This document shows positions 36,001 to 50,100 of a stretch of 64,000 nt of DNA, piece by piece. The stretch is from Lingula anatina. Its lineage: Eukaryota > Brachiopoda > Lingulata > Lingulida > Lingulidae. Location: assembly GCF_001039355.2 (NCBI RefSeq), contig NW_019775519.1, positions 203,596-267,595 on the forward strand. Direction: 5' to 3'. The notes under the pieces were generated by a model. It made no database searches. It was not told the origin of the DNA and was given only the letters and a program-made list of their open reading frames with translations. The position numbers and the translations under genes are program-made. Every line of letters begins with the position of its first letter. Position 1 is the first letter of the stretch.

Positions 36001-39000
36001 AACAAAGATTACTTTGTATAAGTATATTTTTCATTGTGCCAGAACGTCATAGTTGATCTTTTCTTTTTGTTTACTCCCTTTTGCTTTAAAATTTTGTTTA
36101 TGAAATTAATTTAATAAAGATAAATCAAATTGAAAAGTGATCATCAGCAATATACTCTGTCTAGTGTTAGGTCTTTGCATAATATTATATATCTGCAGTA
36201 GCTTAGGTTAAACCAAGCTCAGATCAGTATCTATAACATTTTTTTTCAGCGAAAAAGAGCATTCTGCGAGATAAGCGAGAATTCTTCCCAGTGTTAGAAC
36301 AAATAGAAAAGCATGTGTCAGAAGCAGAAGAGATTACAACCAGTGTAAGAGATATGCCAAATCTCAAGTAAGTATCACTGTCTTGTTGAAATTTATTTTC
36401 AATGATAATGAACTAGTGAGCATTGGAGCTCTAGTTTAGTAGTTTTCATATTGATTTATTCTTACTCATGAAATGTCAGACTCTTCTGGATTTTTTTCCT
36501 GCTTTACTCAATTAGTATTTTTAGGTGACTCACGCATTTTGAACAATTTCCCAAAAGGGAGATTTTTTATTATGATATGTCAAAGACCATAACTGTCAGC
36601 CACAGCAAGCATGTATATGTAATGATTGAAAAATTTGTTTTTGAAAATATGAATGAGCAGCAGTAGTTACAAAAAAGAGTTGCAGTGCAACGTGGAAAGA
36701 GGATTACACAGAATTCTAATTTCCATTTTGTGAATAGAGGGGGGAGGACATACTAATTGACAGTTTGCCAAGTATAACAATCACATCAAAACGACATAGA
36801 TAACAACAATAACACAATAGCTTCTCAAGATAAACCCCATGCTCCAGCATGCTGTTGGTGATCTGCTGTATCATGAACAATAAGAGCAGGATGCATCAAA
36901 CTGTATATCACTGTTGTTAGTTGCAGCAACAGGGTACTCCCTTTCAGTGCCTTGGAAATAAGGGTCATGTGCCACTGTGAACTTCATCTACAATCTTACT
37001 ATTCTCATTGTTTTCACAATATCTGCAGTGACCAAAATCAGTAATTACACGTTCAGTTGTATATCAATTCTATTATTTTTCTAAATAGGACCTACACTTA
37101 TACAGTCATCATTATCATCAATAATCGAATTCATGTCTTTGGTGTTTAACTTCCTTTTTATGTTTATTAGTAATACTATTGAATTGCTTATGTAGTTACA
37201 AGTCCATTTATTGTATTTACCTTTATCTTATATTATAATATTATCTTTATTTATTTATTTATTTATTTTTGAATGTTTTGGAATTTGACTGTCTTGTTGT
37301 GATATTTATTGACCAGCATCAGTATCATAAAGAGTAGATTAACATGGATATAATGAAGTTATCTTTGGGTGAGATTATAATACATGTTGTTTTTACCAGG
37401 ACACCTCTAGGAAGAGCTCGTGCATTTTTGAGATTGGCCTTGATGCAGAAGAGACTTGCTGATTATTTCAAAGTTCTCATAGATAAAAAGGATGATGTGC
37501 TTGTGTAAGTATTAGATGATTCTCTGTGCATATTGGGGGTGTGATAGGGGGAAATGATGTATCTTAGAGCGCATTCTCAACGAATTAAGCCAGGCTTTAC
37601 AAAGCCGGTGACCTAAAAATGGCGGACGTACATGAAAGAAAAACTGCCTAATCTTTTAATAGTCTCTCCGCCTCTCACACGCCTCCCCACACGTCGTCCC
37701 TGCGGGGTACAGTAATTAAATCTCGGCTCCGAACATTAATATTTCCGTGAATATCTCTGGTGATATTATCTCCTTAGATAGTCGATTCATTGCTGCTCTA
37801 CGGGCCAAATTATTCCTTTTTCGTCTCTGTTTTCAAAGATAATAGAACAGAAGAGCTTTTTTTTTTTCGATCGCCTTCAGCCGCTATGCCTTCTTCACCA
37901 CGAGTTTAACTGATGAACATGCGCACTTAATATTTCTCAGGTAGCTTCCGCATGGCGAACGGAGCCGAGATTTAATTACTGTACCCCGCAGGGACGACGT
38001 GTGGGGAGGCGGAGAGACTATTAAAAGATTAGGCGGTTTTTCTTTCATGTACGTCCGCCATTTTTAGGTCACCGGCTTTGTAAAGCCTGGCTTAATTCGT
38101 TGAGAATGCGCTCTTAGGCCCCATTCAAAATGGATGGTCCGAGTACTTACTGATCTGCCAACTAGTTATGGCTGACCACAGTTCAAAAGCGATGCTGCTG
38201 ATTTCTGATGGTCTCCCTGCCTCCATTGGTAAAATGCTGTAAATGATACAAAGTAGGTTACAATCCCTTTGGAATATACCCCCTATGCCGTGATGCAGGC
38301 TGGACTAAACAGTTAAATTGGTTGTTCAGATAATAAGAACTGAAGATGATCACAGTGCCAACTGAAGAGGCTGCTACATTTGGACCATTATGTATGCCAA
38401 GAACCATCAGAAGATGAGTTAAGCATATTTTTAGAATAAATTATATACCTGTCAAGGCATTTCTTAGGGATTTAAATCAGTTGTGCTTGTAGCTGGTAAC
38501 AAACATTGTGTGGAAGCTGTGTGTATTGTGTTGGTTGTGATACAGACCCCAAATGGTGTCATGATAAAATAATTATATTCACAATATAGGGTGCATGCAG
38601 CATCAAATAATATGCAATCTTTGTTTTTACAGAGATTTCTATGAACCTGGTGCTTTTATGCTAGAAGAAGAGGGAATAGTTATAAGTGGCCTCCTGGTGG
38701 GATTGAATGTGATAGACTGTAACATTTGTATCAAAGAAGATGATCTTGATGAACCAGTAAGTACAATAGGCTTCTTTGTTTTTTTTCAAAACTGGAGCAG
38801 GCTAAACCATCAGCTGATGTCACCAAATGCTTAGATTGCATGTTATGATATTTAAAATACCAAAATCTGATGGGGTGCGGGTAGGGGTGGGGGTGGGGTG
38901 TTTACTGGCTGGCTGGTGACACCCATACAGGCCAAAAGAAATTTTGTATCAAAATTGACATTTAAAAAATTTAGAAATTGATATTCATGTTGCTTTTGTG

Positions 39001-42000
39001 AGAAGACCAGAATACATATTTTTGTTATATTTCATACTCAGTCCAAAGACCTCAAAAGCACCCTGATCAATATACGTACTACTTGGGAATTGTTATAATT
39101 ATAATATAATTATGCCCTGACAATTGTACCTCATTGTAATTTCTTTTTTATTTTCAGATGGGTGTCATTGATTTCAGCTTATACCTAAAAGACAACAGTT
39201 TTTTGGGACAGAATGAAGAAGAAGATGGGTGAGTTGTAAAAAAAGTGATATGGAAATAACTCAGTAACATGTTGTTTTATTGTGTCTGCAAGTTTTTAGA
39301 TCTATAGATATGAATATTCATTGCACAGCTATGTTTGAGAGGATATGTAAATACCTGTGAATTTTGCTAGCTCTTGTAGATATAACATATTTTGCAACAT
39401 TTTGTTGATTCAGCTGAAATCTTTCTGTTTCTTTTATAGCTCTGAGGGAAATGCAAAGATGGCAGCCATCTTGGACCAAAAAAATTACCTTGAAGAATTA
39501 AACAGACACCTTAAGTAAATATTATCAAATAGTGGAAGCATAAGATATAGAATTTTTTTCCAGGACTCATTTCTATTTAATTATCCATTAAAACATTGTG
39601 ACAAATTTCTGTCTATCAGGAATGGGTATTTTTATCCTTTTGGCAGATTTCATCCATTTTATGAATTATATTGAGAAATATCTTATAATAAATGATGTAA
39701 GAAAAGGATTTGATAGGATCAGTATTTGATAGAATTAATGGTTGTTTCAAAAAGCAATCACTACATAGCTTTTTGCTATGAATAGAATTTTCATCTCAGA
39801 ATATTGTACATATATGTTTAGTACTTTCAAATTGTCAATTAGTGCATTCAACATTGAATTCTAGTGCTACCGTGACCAATCTTCAGCAAAAGATGGAAGC
39901 TGTGCAGACTTCCAACACACTGATGAGAGAAGATCTTGCAATATCTAAAAATAATATCTTGGCCCTCCAGGAAGAGAACAGTCAGCTACGGCAAGAAAAA
40001 GAAGGCCTGGAGACAAGTTATCAAAGAAAAATGGAGGTATATTGTGAAATTTGAGCATTTTTCTGTAGATGTATGTAATTATAGTGTGCAATTTTCAGAC
40101 CTAAATATTTATCTTCTTTAATCTGATTTTTCTATAACATGAAATATCTGTAATGTTCATTAGAAAGTTGAATTATAAGTGATTAACATTTCATTTCATG
40201 TCTAAGGGGAAACATAGAAAGCAGGTAAAATGCAGCCAGTCATTTAATTGATAAAATTCCTTTGTTCCATTGTTTGTCTGCATTGTTTACAATTCAAACC
40301 TGATTTGATTTGTTATATGTAATCATGTGTTTTCAGTTAACCTCACCAGTTGTCTTTGTTACAGTCCATGCAATTCATACTGTACTTACACATTGTTGTT
40401 GCTTGAAATAGCGAGATTGTATGTTCTTTTTAAATATTTCAAAGAATTGGCTACCTGATTTACTATGGATTTTAAATTTGATAAAAATAAAAAAAAAAAA
40501 TTTGTGTAAAAATGCGGGATTGTGCCAGTACCAGTCAAGATTATATTTCTCTGCAGACTATAATTCGACTACTGGTTGGTGGCAATCATTTTAGATATTT
40601 AACCTCTTGTGCAGCTATGTTTAGTTGCCCATTAATACCAAACACCTTGACATTTTATTTCATGAAAAAAAATTTTGGGTAATTTTATTAAGCTTGGCAC
40701 TGTTTGTATGCATGTGTTTTATGTATGTATAGCATGCTTGTTTGTAAGTTTTATGTGTCAAATTGAGATCAGGACAAAAAAAAAAAAAAAATCAAAAACA
40801 AAAAAAAAAAAAAAAAAAGAAGTAAAATGCCCCTTTCTAAAACTGACAAACATTAGAGCAATCTGATGAAAATTTTGTGACAATTTAAAAAGAGGAGAAA
40901 GTTAGCATGTGTCCCTGTCCCTTCTTTCCAGTCTGCTCAGGCTGACTTGTCAGTAGAGCGGGAGACCTATATCACCTCTCGGCAAGGTCTGGATCATTTA
41001 TATGCCGATTCAAAGAAAAGAGAGGAAGAGGAGATCCAAATGAGAATGGTTTGTACCCATACCCTGCCTATCTTTAATGTCGTAATGTTGGTATTTGATT
41101 TAATTTGCATACTGCTCTGTTTTTTTTTCTCACCATTTTATTTATTCTGTGATGCATATTGTTGTTGTTTTTGTTGGAGAATGATCCTAGAGAACTAAAA
41201 GTCTTGGTTTAACTTACTTGCATGGTTGTATTGGAGAAAGTGAAACTGAACTGTATTCTTGGTTTTGATGCTAAGAAGACAATGAGGGCAGCATGACATT
41301 GACAATCAACCTGTTTCATGTGTCATAAAATTTATAATGATAAAAAATAAAGTTTATTGTGAGAAAAAAAAGGTGTTTGCACTTCTCCGTTTGATTAATT
41401 CAATTTGCCTGTGATATACTTATGACAGAAATTTTTCTGTGGTAGTCATTATCATTATCCATACACAGAAACAGTTTCAATGTGGTCAGAACTGTAGCAT
41501 TGAAAACACATTTGGTACAATTTATTAGGAGTTTAATGACAGAACTCTCCTTTGAAAATACATATATTTAGACTTTGTGTAATATTCATAGGACCTTGAA
41601 AAAGAATTAGAACTGCAAATAGGCATGAAAACAGAGATGGAGATGGCTATGAGACTGCTGGAGAAAGATGTCCATGAGAAGCAGGACACCGTTGTATCTC
41701 TGAGAAAGCAGTTAGATGAAATAAAACAGATTAATTTGGAGCTGTACAACAAACTGCAGGTAAGTAGGCTCGTAAGTTGGGAGAAATGTGTTGTTGAGAG
41801 GTTTGATATTAGTAAAAGAGTGAGGTAAAGTTGGTAAAAATTGGGAAGGCTCGTTTCTGTATATGTGCATGTTTGGACAAAATGTATTATAATCTAAATA
41901 GTGTCAAGGCCCAAGAGGTAATTTTTTCATGCTAGCATGAACCAGTGCACATTAACTGATTCTTTGTGATTAGACACATATTTGAAGTTCTGTTTTATGT

Positions 42001-44077
42001 TATAATAACAGTACATAATATCAAAGATTGAAAGTGTATCTATTGAATTTTTAATAAGGAAGAGTTAATCTTAATACTAAATTCACCATATTGTTATAAC
42101 TCTTGAGGAAAGGAGCAGTGCAGTTAAATATTTTATAAAAGAAACCATTTGAATAGATTATGAATGATATTTGCTATCCCATCATTACTGCATTGATTAT
42201 GTGTTTTAGGTAGACCACAATCCCATGCAATTATTTGAGATGTGGTAGGCACTTGAAAACTGAGAATGGAAATTTCTTTAATGATTATAATAATACAAAA
42301 TGCATTGAAGATTATATTGTTTCTAATTTTCTCCTGCGTCATTGCGGTAATGTCTTCCGATTATTATCCCAAGAAAATGAAACAATGCTTTAAAAACACA
42401 TTTTAGAGATCTTACATTTTTTTTTTATTTTTCACATCTGAATTGAACACCTTATAATTTTGTGAACTAATACACAAGTCAGGTATAAAGGAAATAGAAA
42501 TGAATGATCTTTTGGAAAAAAATCCATTTTACAACAGAAATACAATGGTTATCCATTCCAGTTTTTAATGCCCTTGTGCCTTTAACAAGGTAGTGCAGTC
42601 TTACTACCTGAGGACAGTAAAAGTTCATTGTAATTTTCCTGCTTGCATGTCTTGACTTTTGCTTGAAATCACAAACAATGCAAAATATCTTCATTCCAAA
42701 CTAGGTTCATCTTGGGGAAGTCTGCGCTCTATCTGTAAGATTCAAATGCAATTGCCTATAATTTTCCATACTTATTCAGTGGCATGTTTTTAAACAGGAT
42801 GGTATTACTGTGGTACATATTTGATAATATTAAGTAAAACTGGTGATATTTCAGTAGGTAGACTATGTTAAACCTGTGTCTGTACCTGTTCCCATAAACT
42901 CTGGGTTGTTCCAGCACCTCCTAGCCACTGGCCATGGGCACACACCGTCTTTAGCCTTTCAAACTCACCCTGAAGTGATCAGAAATATTGGTTTGTGTAA
43001 AATCTCAGTCTGTTCTTATACAAAATACAACTGTGCAGTTTTTCTACTGTGTTGTTAACTGTAACTTTCAAACTCAATATGAAATTATACATATGTATGA
43101 AATAACTAAAAACAGATTTAAGGCCCATTTCCAATGTAACCAGCGTTCTATGTAGATTGATCAAACTTTGTGGTGAGACTTGCAGAATGCAATCAGATAA
43201 ACTGAATGACTCTCTTACTCTTGTTTTGAAGGTACTTGTATAATCACCAGCTTTTCTGTATATTCTACTCAATGCCAGGAGGCGTGTTAATCTTTTTATC
43301 TGATTGTATTCAACGAGAGGACCTTCAGAGTTGGATCAATCTACGTTGAACATTAGTTACATTGGGAATAGGCCTTTAGTTTAAATTTCATTGTATGAAA
43401 AAAGTTCAAGTATATGAGTTTATATATTTTACATAAGTATTAGCAAATTTTAAAGAGAAAACAAACCCTGTAATATATATTATTTTTAACCATAACAACA
43501 TGAAGCATTTTCAGCATTTTATTGTCTTGATCCCATGCAATCTCAGAGATAATTAAAAAATATTATAAGATCATGACAATAACAAGACCAGTAGTTTTAC
43601 ATCAAAATAAGTGCACCAGGATGTAATTTAGGGTCATAATATTTACGATGATGTTCTTGTTAACTAGACCTCATCATTTGAAGCACCTGCTTTAAGAAAC
43701 ATTACCTTTTGAGCAGTAGGGTTCAGAGGATGCATTAGGAAGCGAGGTTATACAAAAGCCATTATTGTCCCATTTATACTCATTTTGACTGGTAACAACT
43801 TACAGGTTTCACATCATTACGTGTGGAAACGTGATCTTTTCACTTGATGATGGTAATCAGAAGTCTGATGGAAGAGGGTAATTAGTGTTTACCACTGTGG
43901 AGAAGCGAGAGTGTGTAATTATGAATTTTCCTGGAAAGTGCACTAGTATTGTATTCATGAACATTCCTGCTACAAGAGACAGATGATCTTATACTTTTTG
44001 ATGCCAAAAAATATGACCAGAATTGCTCAGTGAAAAGTCTATTTCGATCATGTCACATAATCTTTGATCACATTTAT

Positions 44078-44111
<34 letters not shown>

Positions 44112-47100
44112 NNNNNNNNNNNNNNNNNNNNNNNNNNNNNNNNNNNNNNNNNNNNNNNNNNNNNNNNNNNNNNNNNNNNNNNNNNNNNNNNNNNNNNNNN
44201 NNNNNNNNNNNNNNNNNNNNNNNNNNNNNNNNNNNNNNNNNNNNNNNNNNNNNNNNNNNNNNNNNNNNNNNNNNNNNNNNNNNNNNNNNNNNNNNNNNNN
44301 NNNNNNNNNNNNNNNNNNNNNNNNNNNNNNNNNNNNNNNNNNNNNNNNNNNNNNNNNNNNNNNNNNNNNNNNNNNNNNNNNNNNNNNNNNNNNNNNNNNN
44401 NNNNNNNNNNNNNNNNNNNNNNNNNNNNNNNNNNNNNNNNNNNNNNNNNNNNNNNNNNNNNNNNNNNNNNNNNNNNNNNNNNNNNNNNNNNNNNNNNNNN
44501 NNNNNNNNNNNNNNNNNNNNNNNNNNNNNNNNNNNNNNNNNNNNNNNNNNNNNNNNNNNNNNNNNNNNNNNNNNNNNNNNNNNNNNNNNNNNNNNNNNNN
44601 NNNNNNNNNNNNNNNNNNNNNNNNNNNNNNNNNNNNNNNNNNNNNNNNNNNNNNNNNNNNNNNNNNNNNNNNNNNNNNNNNNNNNNNNNNNNNNNNNNNN
44701 NNNNNNNNNNNNNNNNNNNNNNNNNNNNNNNNNNNNNNNNNNNNNNNNNNNNNNNNNNNNNNNNNNNNNNNNNNNNNNNNNNNNNNNNNNNNNNNNNNNN
44801 NNNNNNNNNNNNNNNNNNNNNNNNNNNNNNNNNNNNNNNNNNNNNNNNNNNNNNNNNNNNNNNNNNNNNACAAAAAAAAAAAAAAAAAAAAAAAATGCTT
44901 TCTGTCATGAACCTAAGTGGATCTGCAGGTCTTTAGAATGTTGTGTTGGGTAATGCCATATGATCAGGTTGTTAAAAATTTGTAAGTTATCATGGCACTC
45001 CGTACGTCACTTTTATATGGTTGTTCTTCCACAGACAAAAATGAATAAATAAATAAATAATGAATAAATAAATAATTTTAAAGAACTGAGGTTAAATAAT
45101 ACTCAGTGATCCAATTGAAATGATTTTGAGTTTTTGGTCAGAATTGAGAACTTGAAGACACGTATCTATATCATGTTTGAAAATTAAGGAATGACTTACT
45201 TAGTACATGATAGTCTTCAATTTACAGGGAGTGTAGTTGTTTATTCACAGTACATAATCATCTTTCAATGATACATTTGTTACAGTAAGAACCCTCTTTT
45301 GCAAATGAATCGTCTATGACCAGTAAATAGTCTTGATAGGTCAACCTTTACTTCTATATTTTTGTCAGCAGTTAAAATTGCTGATTATTTGAGAGATGAC
45401 TGAAATTACAAATAAAATCCTTACCTGAATCACATCATGGACAAGTTTTCTAATAAAAGGCCTGACTTGACAGAGATTTTCTGGGGAGTTCCTTTTACCA
45501 GAGGATGAAGGTCCCCATCCTTTGCTGTAGTGGTACATCTGAGCAGATGTGTACAAAACCACCTGCATCAGAATCAGCCCAATGATAGACAAGCTCAGAA
45601 CCAGCTTAGACATCGTGATCTGCAAGATAATGAAAGAATAGTGAAAATAAGTGAGGTTATCCTGTTTTGAGAGGGATAAACTAGCTCACTCTTGATTGTT
45701 TAATGAAGATTTTGTCTTATCCTGATATAGTTTCAGTTCTGTGATGTGTTTTAGCACCACTGAAATTGAGTCAGTGATTATTTCATGTTTTCGAATAAAA
45801 AAAAGGCTAATCAGAAAAGTGTGGAAATCATAAGTATGTGCTAAATCCAATGTCCTGCTTTTATGGGAGAATATAAATGCTATGCTGTAAATATTTTGTA
45901 GTGAAGAGAAAATAATAAAATCTAGAAATAAGTGACTAAATGCATCCACCAGCACCATATATGTTAAAAAAAGTATGATATACTTTGGTTGTGCTTCATA
46001 ACACATTTTTATTGCCAATACAAGTAAGTCTGTATTTGAGAAATAATTTTTTTAAGCTGGGAGGTTAAGTCACTGAATAAGTCAATTAAGCAGCATGTTT
46101 TTTCTAATATCCTGAGTTTCCTTGTCGAATAAAGAGTCTTTGAATTAATATGTCAATTGATTATTATGGATATTACTATATTTATTATCAAGTTAGAACT
46201 ATTTTCATACTTCCGATTTTTAATGGAATAATTGTTTATAAAAATAGGTTATCATTATCTCAGTTTATTGTCTCAAAACAGCTTATTATTTTTTTTTCTT
46301 ATATTTACATTCAGACATAGATGGTACTTTTAAAAGTTAAATACACTTAATCAAAAAGTTCGGGAACATAATTAAAGAGATATGTAATGTAGTAGGAAAA
46401 TGTTCATTGTATATAAAAAAAAGTAATTATCCTTCAAAATTTGGTTTAAATATTTACCTTAGCTCATATGGTTATTTCATAATTGTTGAATATAGCAATG
46501 TGTCTAAACTTTTTTTTTTTTGGCTGAGTGTAGAATGGCAGTCAAGCTGACCTAGTCAAAGGATCCTTGTTCGGAAGATTAAAACCAGACATTAATGTAC
46601 TATCCAGCAGACGTTTACTGGCACTTTGTGAGAAGATCCTTATATGCCATGTGTGCGTAGTAAATATCAGCCATTGTTTTAAAAACACATCTGCTGAAAA
46701 ACACACTTAAGTGCCTGTAAGGATCCTCATAAAAGAACTAAATTTAGTTCTAGTGTTAGTAAAAATTATGGCAAGGATAACAAATTTATCTCATTTACAC
46801 GCAAAAAAGGAATTAAGAAATAACCTGAATGAACAATTATGCATTTTCTCATTTTGTCAGTTTCTTTTTCATCTTATTGTTGTTGCTCTGCCAAAATGCA
46901 ACAAATTAGGAATTCAAGAATTTCCTGTAATGAGGCATGTTGTTTGTTGAAATTTCAATTGGTACAATAAGTAAATAAATAAATAAAATTAATAAATGAA
47001 TAAATAAATATATATATATAGGAAATAGATAGAGAAAAATGTAACTTGCAACATTAGTTGCAATTTTTTTGTTTTTAAAAGCAGATAAAAAAACTGATAG

Positions 47101-50100
47101 AAAAAGAAAAAAACTGGTAAATATGAATAGGAAAGCAAAGTTTAGCTATCACTCGGTTGTTGTCTAACTGGTCCAAAAAGTTGTTTTTTATAAACTTGGT
47201 TGAACTGACAAGGTTTTGGCAACTAGAGGATAAATTCTTTGTTCGCTGAAACAAGCTTGAAACAAGTTGAAACTGTTGAAAAACAAAAGAAATAAGACAC
47301 ACAAATGAAAAGTTTACATAAAACAATTCCTTGAATGCCTGGTTGGATGATTACTCTTAGCTTACATCATTTTTGTAACTTACCTTTTCTTAGCTTTGAC
47401 TCTTCTTCAAGTTGTGAAGCAACTGTTGAGATCCGGGCTGTTGTCTCTTGCTATCTCGCAAATAAATTCTTAGCTCCTCCACCTTTTGCCTCCTTATAAA
47501 TGGTTAGTTTTACCTCAAGGTGAAAGAAGTGACGCCTAGGAAGAGCCCACTTTTGCGAAGATGAACTTTAATTCTGACAGCAATTATCATTTACATGCTT
47601 AGGGACCATTTCAAAAGAGAAGACTAAGTATTGAGTTTGTTGTCAAAGAGTACAAAACTTCCACAAAAAGTTTTATGATATCTTCTAGCATTGTAGAATG
47701 TTTAATTGAACTTGATAATGTGATGTATAAATACAAAAATATTATTTTTATTAGAAAGATAATATTTTTTTTATTTTGGATGTAAGTAGCAACGTTTTGA
47801 GTCTAAATTCTTGTTCACCCATCTTAAAGAGGCAGTTTTTTTGGATATGGAATGAAAAAAATAGAAAATAGAAAAAATGGATAAATTAATGAATAAATGA
47901 AATTATTAAAGTAAAAAAGGAAAGCATACATACTGTAATGAAATTACAGTCCACAACAATTTTCTTAATACTGTGCAATCATCACCTTTGTGACCTGAAA
48001 ACCCAAAAATACTACACGAAATGTTTTGAAGACTATGTTTCCCTAAGTAGGCCCAAGCCAGTTTTATACTTTGATATCATTATTTTGTTTCCATCAATTT
48101 GAAGCTTCATCAAAATAAATTAAAATCCTGATGCTGTATTGAGGCAATTTGAAAAAAAATAAATATTGTCAAAAATTTCTCATTAATTCCTTCCAAATTT
48201 ATTATGTGATGGAGGTATATGAGATTTAACCAAAAATGTGAAAATTTGTTTTTCTGTTGTTGTTATTGTTGTTGTTGCTGCTTTTTAGCCATAAATGCCA
48301 TGGAACAGCAGCTGTCATCTTGACCTCTTACCTTGAACCAATTTCAAAATGAGCAATAAAACTAAATGTTCGAAACAGCCAGAATTAAAGTTTGAATTTT
48401 TATGCCTCAGAGATATGTTTCCACATTTTTAGAATAGAATCATGTGGATTATTTTTCACTTCTAATTTTCATTAGAAGTTTAAGCTGTATAGATGGTAAA
48501 TTGGCTGATTTTTGATAAATACAATGCATCAAAGACAAATCAAGAAATCTGAAATGTCAGGTCCTCTTCGTACCTGTTACCAGTGTAGGATAATGAGCAG
48601 ATGTAACAGTTTTGATTTATAGTATGATAGTTTGTTAGTTCATTTTAGTGTTTTATCTGCTGTATTTCAAAACTCTGGATTGAATGGTCCTCAACTGTGT
48701 ACCTAACTGATACCAACTGTGAAATAATTTCCATAAGAGAATTTTTTAGCTTTTTCCCTTTCTTTACATGCAGGTGTTTGGAAATCATTATTCAGAACGT
48801 GACGATGTGAAAGGAAATTGCGAGCACGATTAACTGATGCACATTTTACAAATAACAGGTCATTTTAGTGGTAACATTCAAGCCTTAAAATAGCAATCTA
48901 AGCCACAAGTGGGGATTGCTAACTTAAATGGGCATATCAATTGGTTTTTAAGCAGTTATCGCAGGAAATTATACAAAAGAAAAATAATAAAAATAAAAAA
49001 TACAAATTCACAACATTAAACTCTCCAAAGATCGAGACATATTTCAGTTTCAACGCCAAACACGCCCAGTCTGTCTTTAGAAATAAGAAACTAAAAATAC
49101 TTTTACATTCCCCAATTATAACATACTTTTCCAAGAGTGGAAGTGTGTAACACATGACTAAAATAATAGCATATGAATGAACAGGCAAACGGGGGCATGA
49201 AAAAATTACCAGGACTCAAAGCTGGCTTAAAGCAGGGCATAGAAACTTGTTTTGATGATAGTTATATGCAAAAAGAAAAAAAAAAAAAAAAAAACTACTT
49301 TCATGTCCTCAAACAATCTTAATGAATAAGGTCTAAACCTATTTTCTTTGAACCTTTAGGCATGTGATGGCTCTCTAAAACACAAAACAGAACTTGTTGC
49401 CAAGCTTGAAGAGAAGACCAACCAGATGCAAGAAGCAATGAGGGCCATGGAGGCAAGGTACAAAATTAGTTTTAAAGAGAGAACAGAGATTTTAAAAATA
49501 ATTTTTTATTTACTTATTTTTTACTTCTAGTATATTGTCCTAAAATTGAGGCAAGGTAGAAAATATGAAAGGCGTAGTTGCCACATTAGTTGTTTTTTTT
49601 TTTTGCCTTGCTCAACCGAAATTTAATTGTGAAGCAATATTTAATGAAAAGGAGATCATGGCCTCACATACTAAGCAACCTATTGGATCTTGATAATTGT
49701 TGAAAAAAAAAATGACCAGGACGGGATTTTAATAATGGATTTATTGTGAATTTATGGCAGGCTGTGGCTGTTTTTAAGGCCTCTTTTAATTTTGTCTTAT
49801 TTCCATGTAATTGTTAAATGTTTCCTACCATATTGTTGTAGTTCAGTTCTTTTTTAAATGTGTCTTTTGATACAAAATTAACATGATGGTATTGTGAAGC
49901 ATTGCTTTTCTCATGCAGTTTGCTTTAACTGTAATTTATTTGAATGTGTAGGGTCAATGTATTTGTGTTTTGTGGGATATTAAAAAACATATAAAAAGCA
50001 TTTAGAGAATCAATCTAGTCATGAAATTTTTATCTAGAGAGCTGCTGTTTGGTTTTAAACTTAATTAACTTTGAAGCAAATATTTAGAAATGGCGTGTAT

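Noticed and set aside
43989-44953. Several ~290-residue open frames on both strands
   Set aside because: They are made almost wholly of unknown residues from the 758-base gap plus flanking homopolymers.
45686-46018. 110-residue minus-strand frame next to the neuropeptide exon
   Set aside because: It lies in the first intron of the GnRH-type gene, is low-complexity hydrophobic, and has no signal peptide-plus-cleavage layout or splice support.
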